Below are positions 43,592 to 50,005 of a DNA stretch of 64,000 nucleotides, in pieces (position 1 is the first letter of the stretch; the number at the start of each line of letters is the position of its first letter). Origin of the DNA: Comamonas fluminis (GTDB lineage: Bacteria; Pseudomonadota; Gammaproteobacteria; Burkholderiales; Burkholderiaceae_C). The notes under the pieces are model-generated. The model was not told the DNA's origin, made no database searches, and was given only the letters and a program-made list of their open reading frames with translations. Made by a program: the position numbers and the translations under genes. The stretch covers positions 1,749,501 to 1,813,500 of the forward strand of contig NZ_CP066783.1 in the NCBI RefSeq assembly GCF_019186805.1, written 5' to 3'.

Positions 43592-43810
43592 TTATGGACG
43601 CTCTTTCACACACTGCACTGTCTTGTCATCCAGCCACTCGGCATGCATGCCGGGGCAGGCAAAGGCATCGCGGGCGGCCATGCGGATCGCGCCAGTAGTG
43701 GCGGGCGGCTCGTTGGGCTCAGTGTCTGCCTGTGCTGGGCTGGTGCACCACAGCATGAGCAGCGTCACAGAGAGAATCGCCAGAGCGAGTGCGTAAAAGG
43801 CTTTAGTCAT
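43592..43810 (-). CDS. Exported or membrane-anchored small protein, 72 residues
   Basis: Start ATG 43810 overlaps the upstream stop by 8 bp. N-terminal hydrophobic signal 'FYALALAILSVTLLMLWCTSPAQA', mature part with two Cys. No domain recognised. Confidence 0.6.
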   Translation of the reverse strand: MTKAFYALALAILSVTLLMLWCTSPAQADTEPNEPPATTGAIRMAARDAFACPGMHAEWLDDKTVQCVKERP

Positions 43811-44132
43811 TGTTGTCGTCCTCTTCGTCATGGCCTTGCACGCCAGACTGGTGAATCAGCAGGGAGCGATAGCCGGGGCTGTCTCCGGCTTTGGATAAAT
43901 CAATGCGGTGGATGGTGCCGCCGCGCCATGCACGGCTTTCGGTGAAGTTGGGCAGGCCTGGAAGGTGCTCAATCCCTGCGATGGGTTCGATCGTGTTACG
44001 CAGCTTGATGCCGCTCTCTGCAGCCAGGCGAGTCAAGGTGCGGGCAGAAATGCCAGTGGCTTTGCTCAGGGTGCGTGCGGTAGCGCGCGGCCCGAAGACT
44101 CGGATCAATTCATAAGCGTCTTGAAAATGCAT
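43803..44132 (-). CDS. Helix-turn-helix prophage protein
   Basis: 109 residues. 'GPRATARTLSKATGISARTLTRLAAESGI' (core 'TARTLSKATGISARTLTRLA') is a helix-turn-helix near residues 14-42. C-terminal acidic tail 'DEEDDNND'. An 11-bp inverted repeat straddles its start codon, suggesting autoregulation. Confidence 0.7.
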   Translation of the reverse strand: MHFQDAYELIRVFGPRATARTLSKATGISARTLTRLAAESGIKLRNTIEPIAGIEHLPGLPNFTESRAWRGGTIHRIDLSKAGDSPGYRSLLIHQSGVQGHDEEDDNND

Positions 44133-44157
44133 AAATTTGCCTCTAACGCTTATGAAT
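44108..44157. promoter_or_regulatory. 11-bp inverted repeat straddling the HTH gene start
   Basis: ATTCATAAGCG (44108-44118) and CGCTTATGAAT (44147-44157) are perfect inverted copies, one inside codons 5-8 and one upstream of the ATG at 44132. Candidate operator for the HTH protein. Confidence 0.5.
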
Positions 44158-44190
44158 AAAGCGCGAGTAGCTATGAAAGTTGATTGATGA

Positions 44191-44349
44191 TCAGAGGGGC
44201 CAAGCGCCTGGGGTGGAAGCCATCAACAGCGCAGCCACCCCTGTCAGGCCGAAGATGCCGACCGCGATGAGCGCTCGCTGCAGGGCGAGCAGCAACCTTG
44301 TTCCTGAGCTGGTGCGGCCAGCTGCAGAGCGAGGCGGATGAGCGGCCAT
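44191..44349 (-). CDS. Small prophage membrane protein, 52 residues
   Basis: Starts 1 bp after the exonuclease stop with a GAGAG site. Basic N terminus, then hydrophobic 'ALIAVGIFGLTGVAALLMA'. Function unknown. Confidence 0.55.
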   Translation of the reverse strand: MAAHPPRSAAGRTSSGTRLLLALQRALIAVGIFGLTGVAALLMASTPGAWPL

Positions 44350-44350
44350 T

Positions 44351-44920
44351 TCACAGCTCTCCCTTGGCAGACAGGCTTTGATGCAGGGTGAGTGCCTTCG
44401 CCAGTTGCTTGGCCTCATGGCGCGCGTCATCGACGGCGATGTGCTTCACCCCCACAAACTCCCCCACATCCTTTGCCGTAGGGTGCAGGTCAAGGATGGT
44501 TCGCAAGTCGCGGTCAAAGCGCCATTCCCAGGGTGGTGGCTGGTTGAACATGTCGTAGAGACTGCGCAGGATCACGTTGTCAAAGACGGAGCCATTGCCC
44601 CAGACTTTCACTTTTTCGGGATCTGCAACGCTTTTGACCCAGGCCGTGAAGTCGCGCAGCGCTTGGCCTGGCAGCTCTGTTTGCGCGGCCATGATCGACG
44701 CAAAGCGCGCCCCTTGAGATTGCTCGGACCACCAGAGCATGGTGTCTGGGTCTTCGTGGCGAGGAAACTGCAGACGCTGTGCCAGCGGAATATGGAATTC
44801 GCTGGTCAACAGCTGCAGATCCGGGCCAATGGCCACGGCGCCAATGGATGCCACGATGGCATTGGGCTTGGTGCTGCGGGTTTCGAGGTCAAGCACGATG
44901 TGAGGGGCTTTGAGGTTCAA
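44351..44920 (-). CDS. 3'-5' exonuclease, Rv2179c/RNase T-like
   Basis: 189 residues from a TTG at 44920 (CCGGAGA ribosome site). DEDD-type: 'IVLDLETRS' (ExoI), 'KVWGNGSVFDNVILRSLYD' (ExoII), 'HIAVDDARHEAKQLAKAL' (ExoIII with H...D). Members of this phage family cut RNA or ssDNA from the 3' end. An early recombination or RNA-processing role is likely. Confidence 0.85.
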   Translation of the reverse strand: MNLKAPHIVLDLETRSTKPNAIVASIGAVAIGPDLQLLTSEFHIPLAQRLQFPRHEDPDTMLWWSEQSQGARFASIMAAQTELPGQALRDFTAWVKSVADPEKVKVWGNGSVFDNVILRSLYDMFNQPPPWEWRFDRDLRTILDLHPTAKDVGEFVGVKHIAVDDARHEAKQLAKALTLHQSLSAKGEL

Positions 44921-45207
44921 GGGAATCTCCGGTGGGCAAAGAAAAAGCCCGCGAGCGTTTGCTGCGGGCTTGAATAAAGAGCCGGTGACCTTTCGGGTCA
45001 TGCCTGGGGAAGAAGGTGAGAGATAGGCGGAGAGAAATCCCTGGCGCGGCTGAAAAGGGTAGATGGCGCAGGAGTTTGCCTGATGAGGGTCAGGCAAGCA
45101 ATGCGCACTTGGGTTTAAGGAAAGATTGCTGCGCCATCTGGTGTGACCACTGTTCGCCAACAACGCGGAGGCCGCGCTGAAGATCCTAATCACCGCTTGC
45201 TCTGGCT
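44921..45207. other. Gap between the exonuclease gene and the IS
   Basis: About 290 bp; a hairpin lies at 44946-44970, and an inverted arm at 45132-45152 has its partner at 46575 beyond the IS. The minus ORF reaching 45193 has no good codon pattern. Confidence 0.5.
44946..44970 (-). terminator. Hairpin before the exonuclease gene
   Basis: AGCCCGC/GCGGGCT stem with TTTTTC on the minus strand, 26 bp before the TTG start. Confidence 0.75.
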
Positions 45208-45215
45208 AACTCCAG
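45208..45215. repeat. 8-bp target-site duplication, left (AACTCCAG)
   Basis: Matches 46548-46555 exactly and directly abuts the left IS end. Confidence 0.85.
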
Positions 45216-46547
45216 GAGGGTGTGCAGAATTTTGTGTAAACGGACAATCCACCGCCGGCGCAAGCCGGCCTATCCGTAAGCACAATGAGCACCAAGAAAC
45301 ACGACGTACCCGAAGAACTGCTGTCTGGCCTGCTGGCCAACTACAAGAAACCCGAAGACCTCATCGGCGAGAACGGCCTGCTCAAACAGTTGACCAAGCT
45401 GCTGGTGGAGCGAGCCCTGGACGCCGAACTGACCGAGCATCTGGGCCACGAACGCAACGAAGCGGTAGCCAACACCACTGGCAACACCCGCAATGGCAAG
45501 AGCAAGAAGACCCTCAAGGGCGATTTCGGCGAGTTGCCCATCGAGGTGCCACGTGACCGCCATGGCAGCTTCGAGCCCCAACTCATCCCCAAGCACCAGA
45601 CCCGCTGGGCCGGCTTCGACGACAAAATCATCTCGCTGTACGCCCGCGGCATGACGGTGCGCGAGATACAGGCCCACCTAGAGGAGATGTACGGCACCGA
45701 GGTCTCGCCCAGCCTGATTTCCTCGGTGACCGACGCCGTGGCCGATGAGGTCAAGACCTGGCAAGCCCGCCCGCTCGATGCAATCTACCCCATCGTCTAT
45801 CTGGACTGCATCCATGTGAAGGTGCGCGAGGGCGCTGTGCGGGTCAAGGCGGTGTACCTGGCCATCGGCATCACCATGACGGGCGAGAAGGAGGTGCTGG
45901 GCCTGTGGCTGGCGCAGACCGAGGGGGCCAAATTCTGGCTGCAGGTCGTGACCGAGCTGCGCAACCGGGGCGTGCATGACATCTTCATCGCCTGCGTCGA
46001 TGGCCTCAAGGGCTTCCCTGAAGCCATTGAGGCCGTGTTTCCCAGGACAGTGGTTCAGTTGTGCATCGTGCACATGGTGCGCCACAGCCTGAACTACGTC
46101 TCGTGGAAGCGTCGCAAAGAAGTGGCCGCAGACCTGAGACGCATCTACACGGCCGCCACCGCCGAGGAGGCCGAGCTGATGCTCGGTGAATTCGAGCAGC
46201 GCTGGGATGCCGAGTACCTGCCCATCGGCCAGTCCTGGCGCAGGAACTGGAGCCGCTTGACCCCGTTCTTTGACTACCCGCCGGAAATCCGCAAGGTCAT
46301 CTACACCACCAATGCCATCGAGTCGGTGAACATGGGCCTGAGGAAGCTGACCAAGAACCGGGGCTCGTTCCCCAGCGACGAGGCGCTGACCAAGCTGTTC
46401 TACCTGGCCCTGCGCAACATCAGCCAGAAGTGGACCATGCCCATCCGGGATTGGAAGGCTGCGCTGACCCGCTTTACCATTCAGTTCGGAGACCGCATTT
46501 CCATCAATTGAAGTCCGAACCGTTTACACAAAAATTCGGACACGCCC
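45216..46547 (+). mobile_element. IS256-family insertion sequence, 1332 bp, apparently intact
   Basis: Terminal inverted repeats of 28 bp, identical at the inner block TGTGTAAACGG and related at the outer GTG part (45216-45243 and 46520-46547). Flanked by the 8-bp duplication AACTCCAG, the size expected for IS256. One full transposase gene inside. With the IS removed, the site is the stem-loop CTCTGG-CTAACT-CCAGAG. Confidence 0.93.
45285..46511 (+). CDS. IS256-family (mutator) transposase
   Basis: 408 residues, full length. 'LTEHLGHERNEAV' N-terminal region, DDE catalytic residues in 'PIVYLDCIHVKVREG' (first Asp), 'FIACVDGLKGFPEAIEAVFP' (second Asp) and a Glu in the C-terminal 'YTTNAIESVNMGLRK'. 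Mediates copy-out transposition through a circular intermediate. Codon usage is more uniformly GC3-rich than its prophage neighbours. Confidence 0.95.
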   Translation: MSTKKHDVPEELLSGLLANYKKPEDLIGENGLLKQLTKLLVERALDAELTEHLGHERNEAVANTTGNTRNGKSKKTLKGDFGELPIEVPRDRHGSFEPQLIPKHQTRWAGFDDKIISLYARGMTVREIQAHLEEMYGTEVSPSLISSVTDAVADEVKTWQARPLDAIYPIVYLDCIHVKVREGAVRVKAVYLAIGITMTGEKEVLGLWLAQTEGAKFWLQVVTELRNRGVHDIFIACVDGLKGFPEAIEAVFPRTVVQLCIVHMVRHSLNYVSWKRRKEVAADLRRIYTAATAEEAELMLGEFEQRWDAEYLPIGQSWRRNWSRLTPFFDYPPEIRKVIYTTNAIESVNMGLRKLTKNRGSFPSDEALTKLFYLALRNISQKWTMPIRDWKAALTRFTIQFGDRISIN

Positions 46548-46555
46548 AACTCCAG
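46548..46555. repeat. 8-bp target-site duplication, right (AACTCCAG)
   Basis: See the left copy at 45208-45215. Confidence 0.85.
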
Positions 46556-46735
46556 AGATCAAACGTACCCGCTAGAGTGGTCACGCCGGATGGCCCCGCT
46601 AAAGCCCTGCGGGGGAAGGCACATGCATGCCGCATGCTGGCTACTCGCTCACATTTCAATACTCCTGTTCAGGCCACGGCCAATGAATGGCCGGGCCTGA
46701 AACCCCGGATGCGCTCCGGGTGGGCGTGCAGCTGC
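46556..46735. other. Gap right of the IS
   Basis: 180 bp with several GC-rich hairpins (for example CAGGCC...GGCCTG near 46670) and the inverted arm AGTGGTCACGCCGGATGGC at 46575. No ORF supported. Confidence 0.5.
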
Positions 46736-46855
46736 TTACTTGAACCAGGCTGCAATGGCCGACTTCATGCCAGCCACTGTGCGGAACTTCTGCCCGCACC
46801 AGAAGCCAGCGGCAAACACCGCCAGCACAAAGACCAGAAGGATCAGGTCAATCAT
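46736..46855 (-). CDS. 39-residue membrane peptide
   Basis: Start ATG overlaps the VWA stop (TGATG). One helix 'LILLVFVLAVFAAGFWCG', then a basic tail 'QKFRTVAGMKSAIAAWFK'. Probably co-expressed with the VWA protein. Confidence 0.6.
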   Translation of the reverse strand: MIDLILLVFVLAVFAAGFWCGQKFRTVAGMKSAIAAWFK

Positions 46856-47466
46856 CAGTCTGCGATGGCTGCGGCCACCAGCTCGGCCGTGGAGGCGAAC
46901 GCATCAGCTTCGGCCACGGTCTTGGCATCCACAATGTCGAACTTGGCACCAGGCAGCGCATCGTCCAGCGACTTCAGGTAAGCGGTGGCTGCCGCGTCGT
47001 CACCCACTTGAATGAACAGCACAGTGCAGTCATCGTCATTGGCTTGGCTATTGGCCTGCTGGATGATGCGAGCAGCAGCCGCTTGACGGTCGTCAGGAAC
47101 ACCGTCGGTAAAGACGATGATCATGTCCTTCTTGTCGGACTTTCCAGCCAGAGCAAAGGCCGCGTCCAGCGCTTCAGCCAGAGGCGTGGTGCCGCGAGGG
47201 TTGTGCGTGGCGAAGATTTCGCGGGCCTTGTCTGCGGTCACGCCATCAAAGGATTCCACTTTGCTGCCAAACAGCACCAGGCCCAGGCCGTCTTGGTCAA
47301 TCTGCTGTGCGTCGCGGATCATGGCCATGGCAGATTCCTGAACGGCTTGCCAGCGAGTAGTGGGGGAACCAGCTTTCACGGGCTCGCCCATGGAGCCGGA
47401 AGTGTCGATGGCGATCACGAAGTCATATTCGGAGAGCTTGTTGATGATGGCTTGGGCTACGGTCAT
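46855..47466 (-). CDS. VWA-domain protein
   Basis: 203 residues. A single von Willebrand A domain with a complete MIDAS: 'DFVIAIDTSGSMGE' (DxSxS, about 14-27), Thr in 'NPRGTTPLAEALD', and 'MIIVFTDGVPDD' with the Asp. Resembles TerY/YfbK-type intracellular VWA proteins. No ATPase or kinase partner is adjacent; only a 39-residue membrane peptide follows. First identifiable gene of the leftward early operon after pL. Confidence 0.88.
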   Translation of the reverse strand: MTVAQAIINKLSEYDFVIAIDTSGSMGEPVKAGSPTTRWQAVQESAMAMIRDAQQIDQDGLGLVLFGSKVESFDGVTADKAREIFATHNPRGTTPLAEALDAAFALAGKSDKKDMIIVFTDGVPDDRQAAAARIIQQANSQANDDDCTVLFIQVGDDAAATAYLKSLDDALPGAKFDIVDAKTVAEADAFASTAELVAAAIAD

Positions 47467-47512
47467 TGGATACTTTCAGTTGGCAGGGAAAGGGCCGCCC
47501 TGCTATCGGCGT

Positions 47513-47552
47513 AAAAAAGCCAAGCGCTCTCAGGTGAAAGGGCTTGGCTTTT
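47513..47552 (-). terminator. Hairpin before the VWA gene
   Basis: GCCAAGC (47519-47525) pairs with GCTTGGC (47542-47548); TTTTTT follows on the minus strand. 47 bp upstream of the ATG. Confidence 0.75.
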
Positions 47553-47554
47553 GC

Positions 47555-47830
47555 CCCTGATCTCGCTCAGGGGCTGGCGCTGCTTGCGCAGTGGGCTTTT
47601 CTGTTCTTGGTATCCCTGTAAACCTCACCTATCCAGCCGTGTACCGCGCTTTGGCGGACTGGCTCGGGTCGGACTACCCGCGCATAGCAGCGGCCATGCC
47701 CGCTGGTGCTTGTGCCTGGGGACACCCTGCATTGGGAGGGTGAACGACATAGGCGTTATGTGAGCAGAGAGCAGATTGGTTGAAGCAGCGGTTTGAGATA
47801 CTGGCTGCCTTAACTAAAGGGAGAGTGGGT
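47555..47830. other. Gap between the VWA gene and the membrane-protein gene
   Basis: 275 bp, no supported ORF on either strand. Promoter of the rightward 47831 gene must be here; AAAGGGAGAG serves as its ribosome site. Confidence 0.5.
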
Positions 47831-48088
47831 ATGAATCGCATACTGATCGGCGCATGGATAGTGGGGGCGCATGGGCTTGCGCTCGCTGGATACGGTGGGA
47901 TGGGATCTGTTGACTCCAGCGACACTGGTGGCGTGCCATTTAGCGGCTTTGTGTTAGGGATCCTGGCGTTGGCCGCTTTCTTCTATGGCTCGGTTAAGTT
48001 TGCGGAGCGCTTCGAGGGAAATCTCGGCTATGGCTACATTGCGATTGCGATCCTGATCTTTCTCGTGCTTTCGTCAGTCTTTGGCTGA
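47831..48088 (+). CDS. Prophage membrane protein, 85 residues, opposite orientation
   Basis: Starts MNRILIGAWIVGAHGLALAG. Three hydrophobic segments: 'ILIGAWIVGAHGLALAGYG', 'FVLGILALAAFFYGSV', 'IAIAILIFLVLSSVFG'. It runs against the leftward operon, with its own ribosome site and terminator, like a moron expressed from the lysogen. Function unknown; superinfection exclusion is a common role for such genes. Confidence 0.72.
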   Translation: MNRILIGAWIVGAHGLALAGYGGMGSVDSSDTGGVPFSGFVLGILALAAFFYGSVKFAERFEGNLGYGYIAIAILIFLVLSSVFG

Positions 48089-48181
48089 ACGATGTTCATT
48101 TCGCTTTATGAAGCCTGCCTTGTGCAGGCTTTTTTTGTCGCTGTGCACGAACTGCTTCAGCCGATCTGCTCTCAAGCTCAT
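48074..48181 (-). CDS. Possible 35-residue basic peptide, first ORF after pL
   Basis: ATG at 48181, stop at 48074. Starts MSLRADRLKQF and contains about 12 Lys/Arg/His residues in 35. It overlaps the 3' end and terminator of the opposite gene and has no clear ribosome site. Listed only because it is the first ORF downstream of pL. Confidence 0.2.
   Translation of the reverse strand: MSLRADRLKQFVHSDKKSLHKAGFIKRNEHRSAKD
48111..48136 (+). terminator. Terminator of the 47831 gene
   Basis: AAGCCTGC/GCAGGCTT stem, CTTGT-type loop, T7. Confidence 0.88.
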
Positions 48182-48193
48182 TTGTTAAAGACC
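48182..48193 (-). promoter_or_regulatory. boxA-like sequence in the pL leader
   Basis: Minus strand reads GGTCTTTAACAA, close to the ribosomal antitermination boxA (TGCTCTTTAACAA) and to lambda boxA. It lies ~55 nt after the predicted pL start. A boxB hairpin is not obvious. Confidence 0.4.
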
Positions 48194-48252
48194 CGAGGTG
48201 CGTGGCTCGATCACTTGGCACCCATCGCTGCGTTTTTGGCTGTGACGGATGA

Positions 48253-48325
48253 ACTTTAGCTCTAGGCTAATATTTGTGTCAATAGCCTTGAGCTAATATT
48301 TATTTGAGCGATAGCTTTGGGCGAA
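48253..48325 (-). promoter_or_regulatory. pL promoter with three CI operators (OL)
   Basis: Leftward promoter TTGACA (48277-48282) - 18 bp - TAAAGT (48253-48258). Three 15-bp sites of the form TTAGCC-N3-GGCTAA: 48256-48270 (TTAGCT/GGCTAA), 48282-48296 (ATAGCC/AGCTAA) and 48311-48325 (ATAGCT/GGCGAA), the first two overlapping the -10 and -35. Confidence 0.75.
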
Positions 48326-48348
48326 AAAAAAGCCCGCTGCTGCGGGCT
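48324..48348 (-). terminator. Terminator of the cI gene
   Basis: AGCCCGC/GCGGGCT stem (48331-48348) with T7-8 on the minus strand, whose T-run runs into the outermost OL operator. Confidence 0.88.
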
Positions 48349-48369
48349 GTGTGTTTTGGTGAAGTCGGG

Positions 48370-49068
48370 TTACTTGAAGAACCTGCGGTGCTCAACCATC
48401 GTGCCGATGATTTCAATGTGCTGCTCGCTCGAGCGCATGGTTGGGTAGTCCTCATTAAGCGGGACAAGCTCGAAGATCTCGTTCCCCAGAACATCTATGG
48501 AGCGAGGACGGTACTTTTTAAAGGTCGCCTCTTCGCGGCCATTTTTTGCGGCAACAAAGGAACCAGGTCGTGGCTTGATGCTGGGGTCGATGATCACAAC
48601 ATCACCCTCTTTGAAGTCGGGTTCCATGGAGTTTCCGCGCACCGTAAGAGCAAAGCTTTCTCGGGAGTGCCTGTCACTGGTTACAAGCCAGTCGGCGGCA
48701 TCACTGTGTTGGAATGCGTTGACGATCTCAGTCCACATGCCCGCTTGAACGTAAGAAATCACGGGCACCCTCCGAACACCCTCGATTGCACTGAATTCGA
48801 CATTCGAGCCACCATGCGTATGGAGATCTTCGCTCCTGGCAGGCTGATCCATCCATCCTTCAGGCTTGCCGGTCTTGGATTCAATTTCGCGCGCGATCGC
48901 ATTGCTCATCACGCGAGGCTTACCGGTTTTTGAATTGATCGACGCATTCAGCCACTGACTGATTTGCGCAGGGGCCTTGCCAATCGTTTCAGAGAGCGCG
49001 GCTTGACTGCCTGCTGCTTTGATCAGCAGGCCCAAGTTTTCGCGACGTGTGACATCGATGGGTTGCAT
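48370..49068 (-). CDS. CI-type repressor with S24 (LexA-like) peptidase domain
   Basis: 232 residues. N-terminal helix-turn-helix (about 5-60; 'LGLLIKAAGSQAALSETIGKAPAQISQWLNA', core 'QAALSETIGKAPAQISQWL'). C-terminal S24 domain with Ser of 'VRGNSMEPDFKEGDVVIIDPS' and Lys of 'GREEATFKKYRP', so it probably self-cleaves on RecA activation. mRNA appears leaderless (see 49069-49153). Maintains lysogeny by binding OL and OR. Confidence 0.93.
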   Translation of the reverse strand: MQPIDVTRRENLGLLIKAAGSQAALSETIGKAPAQISQWLNASINSKTGKPRVMSNAIAREIESKTGKPEGWMDQPARSEDLHTHGGSNVEFSAIEGVRRVPVISYVQAGMWTEIVNAFQHSDAADWLVTSDRHSRESFALTVRGNSMEPDFKEGDVVIIDPSIKPRPGSFVAAKNGREEATFKKYRPRSIDVLGNEIFELVPLNEDYPTMRSSEQHIEIIGTMVEHRRFFK

Positions 49069-49153
49069 GGTTTTAAGTATTTAGCAATTGGCTAATGAGT
49101 GCAACGAGCCTTAGGCTATTGACTTGTATTAGCCTGTGGCTAAAATTTGACGA
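49069..49153. promoter_or_regulatory. OR region: divergent pR and pRM with three CI/Cro operators
   Basis: Three 15-bp operators exactly 24 bp apart: 49081-49095 (TTAGCA/GGCTAA), 49105-49119 (CGAGCC/GGCTAT), 49129-49143 (TTAGCC-TGT-GGCTAA, a perfect palindrome). pR: TTGACT (49119-49124) - 16 bp - TAAAAT (49141-49146). pRM on the minus strand: TTGCAC (49104-49099) - 17 bp - AATACT (49081-49076). Both -10 boxes end 7 nt before their ATG. Confidence 0.8.
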
Positions 49154-49411
49154 ATGAAGCTATCGGAATACTTGAACCAGCTAGGGCGAGGTGGCAAGTC
49201 AGCATTCGCCAAGGCAATCGGCGCATACGCCCCAGACCTTTCCGATTGGAGTGCAGGCAAGCGCCCAATCCCGGCTCGGTACTGCCCTGCAATTGAGACC
49301 CACAGTAATGGTGCGGTTACACGTATCGAATGCCGTCCAGATGACTGGCAGACCTATTGGCCCGAGCTGGCGCAGCCATCCACCCCAGCGCAGGAGGTGG
49401 CCAATGGCTGA
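49154..49411 (+). CDS. Cro-like / YdaS-type small repressor
   Basis: 85 residues. 'LNQLGRGGKSAFAKAIGAYAPDLSDWSAGKRPIPARYCPAIE' (core 'AKAIGAYAPDLSDWSAGKRP') is the YdaS/Cro helix-turn-helix. First gene from pR; predicted leaderless. Probably competes with CI at OR. Confidence 0.82.
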   Translation: MKLSEYLNQLGRGGKSAFAKAIGAYAPDLSDWSAGKRPIPARYCPAIETHSNGAVTRIECRPDDWQTYWPELAQPSTPAQEVANG

Positions 49412-49646
49412 AGCTCCCAAAAATATTCCTCTGGCTGCATTGATTTGCCATGACGGAGAGATATCCATCAGGCGAGCCATGCACACAGTGGCTCTTGATG
49501 CAGCCAATGCCTGGGCCAAGCTTGAATCTGCCGAGCGCAACGAGACTGAATTTGCGCAAGGTGTGGCCAAGGTGTACATGGCCACTTTGCGTGCGCTGGC
49601 TAGCGACTTCGCACCTGATGCTGAATGTCTTGGAGAACGTTCTTGA
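49404..49646 (+). CDS. Small prophage protein, 80 residues
   Basis: Start overlaps the cro stop by 8 bp with a GGAGG site. Helical; 'LICHDGEISIRRAMHTVALDAANAW' (core 'RRAMHTVALDAANAW'). Not recognised; position matches a CII-like slot but there is no clear helix-turn-helix. Confidence 0.6.
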   Translation: MAEAPKNIPLAALICHDGEISIRRAMHTVALDAANAWAKLESAERNETEFAQGVAKVYMATLRALASDFAPDAECLGERS

Positions 49647-49782
49647 TGTCGCGCATCTCTCGTTCTAGCCCTTCTGCCAATTCGTGCAGCAGAGCAGCAA
49701 GTTCTGCTGCTTCTGTATCCCCACGTTCTACGGCTCTTGCTCGTAGGTTGTGCGCCTTGTGCCGTGCATTGCTCAAAGACAT
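49600..49782 (-). CDS. 60-residue helical ORF antisense to the early rightward operon
   Basis: ATG at 49782 with a strong GGGAGGGG site 5 nt upstream. Sequence 'RHKAHNLRARAVERGDTEAA' then 'LLHELAEGLEREMRDI' is a clear amphipathic coiled coil. It fills the gap between two rightward genes and overlaps the end of the first. Its start shares the CATG with the rightward ORF at 49781. Confidence 0.5.
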   Translation of the reverse strand: MSLSNARHKAHNLRARAVERGDTEAAELAALLHELAEGLEREMRDIKNVLQDIQHQVRSR

Positions 49783-50005
49783 GTCTACCCCTCCCGGGAA
49801 TGGTTGTGTAGGAGCTTCCATTCTGCACGGGCAGGCGGCAGGCACCCAGGCGCAGCATGCCGCTCAAAACGGAATCTCGTTGGCTTTGGCCAATCGCTAC
49901 CCGGCGGGTTCTCCGCTGTGGCACCTGTTCAACAACTTCTATCGCCATACCGTGCACCAAGCGGAATGCGCGGAGAGCCTGCAAACGGAGGTCACACATG
50001 GCTGA
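49781..50005 (+). CDS. Small prophage protein, 74 residues
   Basis: Starts MSTPPGNGCVGASILHGQAA, stops 8 bp into the next gene. 'ANRYPAGSPLWHLFNNFYRH' is conserved-looking. Weak ribosome site; shares its start tetranucleotide with the minus ORF. Confidence 0.45.
   Translation: MSTPPGNGCVGASILHGQAAGTQAQHAAQNGISLALANRYPAGSPLWHLFNNFYRHTVHQAECAESLQTEVTHG

Noticed and set aside
44930..45193. Minus ORF up to 45193 in frame with the exonuclease
   Set aside because: No ribosome site, weak codon pattern; it crosses a terminator-like hairpin. The TTG at 44920 with GGAGA explains the protein start.
47466..47520. VWA gene as a tellurite-resistance (ter) operon member
   Set aside because: No TerB, TerC, TerD or TerX-like genes nearby; only the VWA fold is shared.
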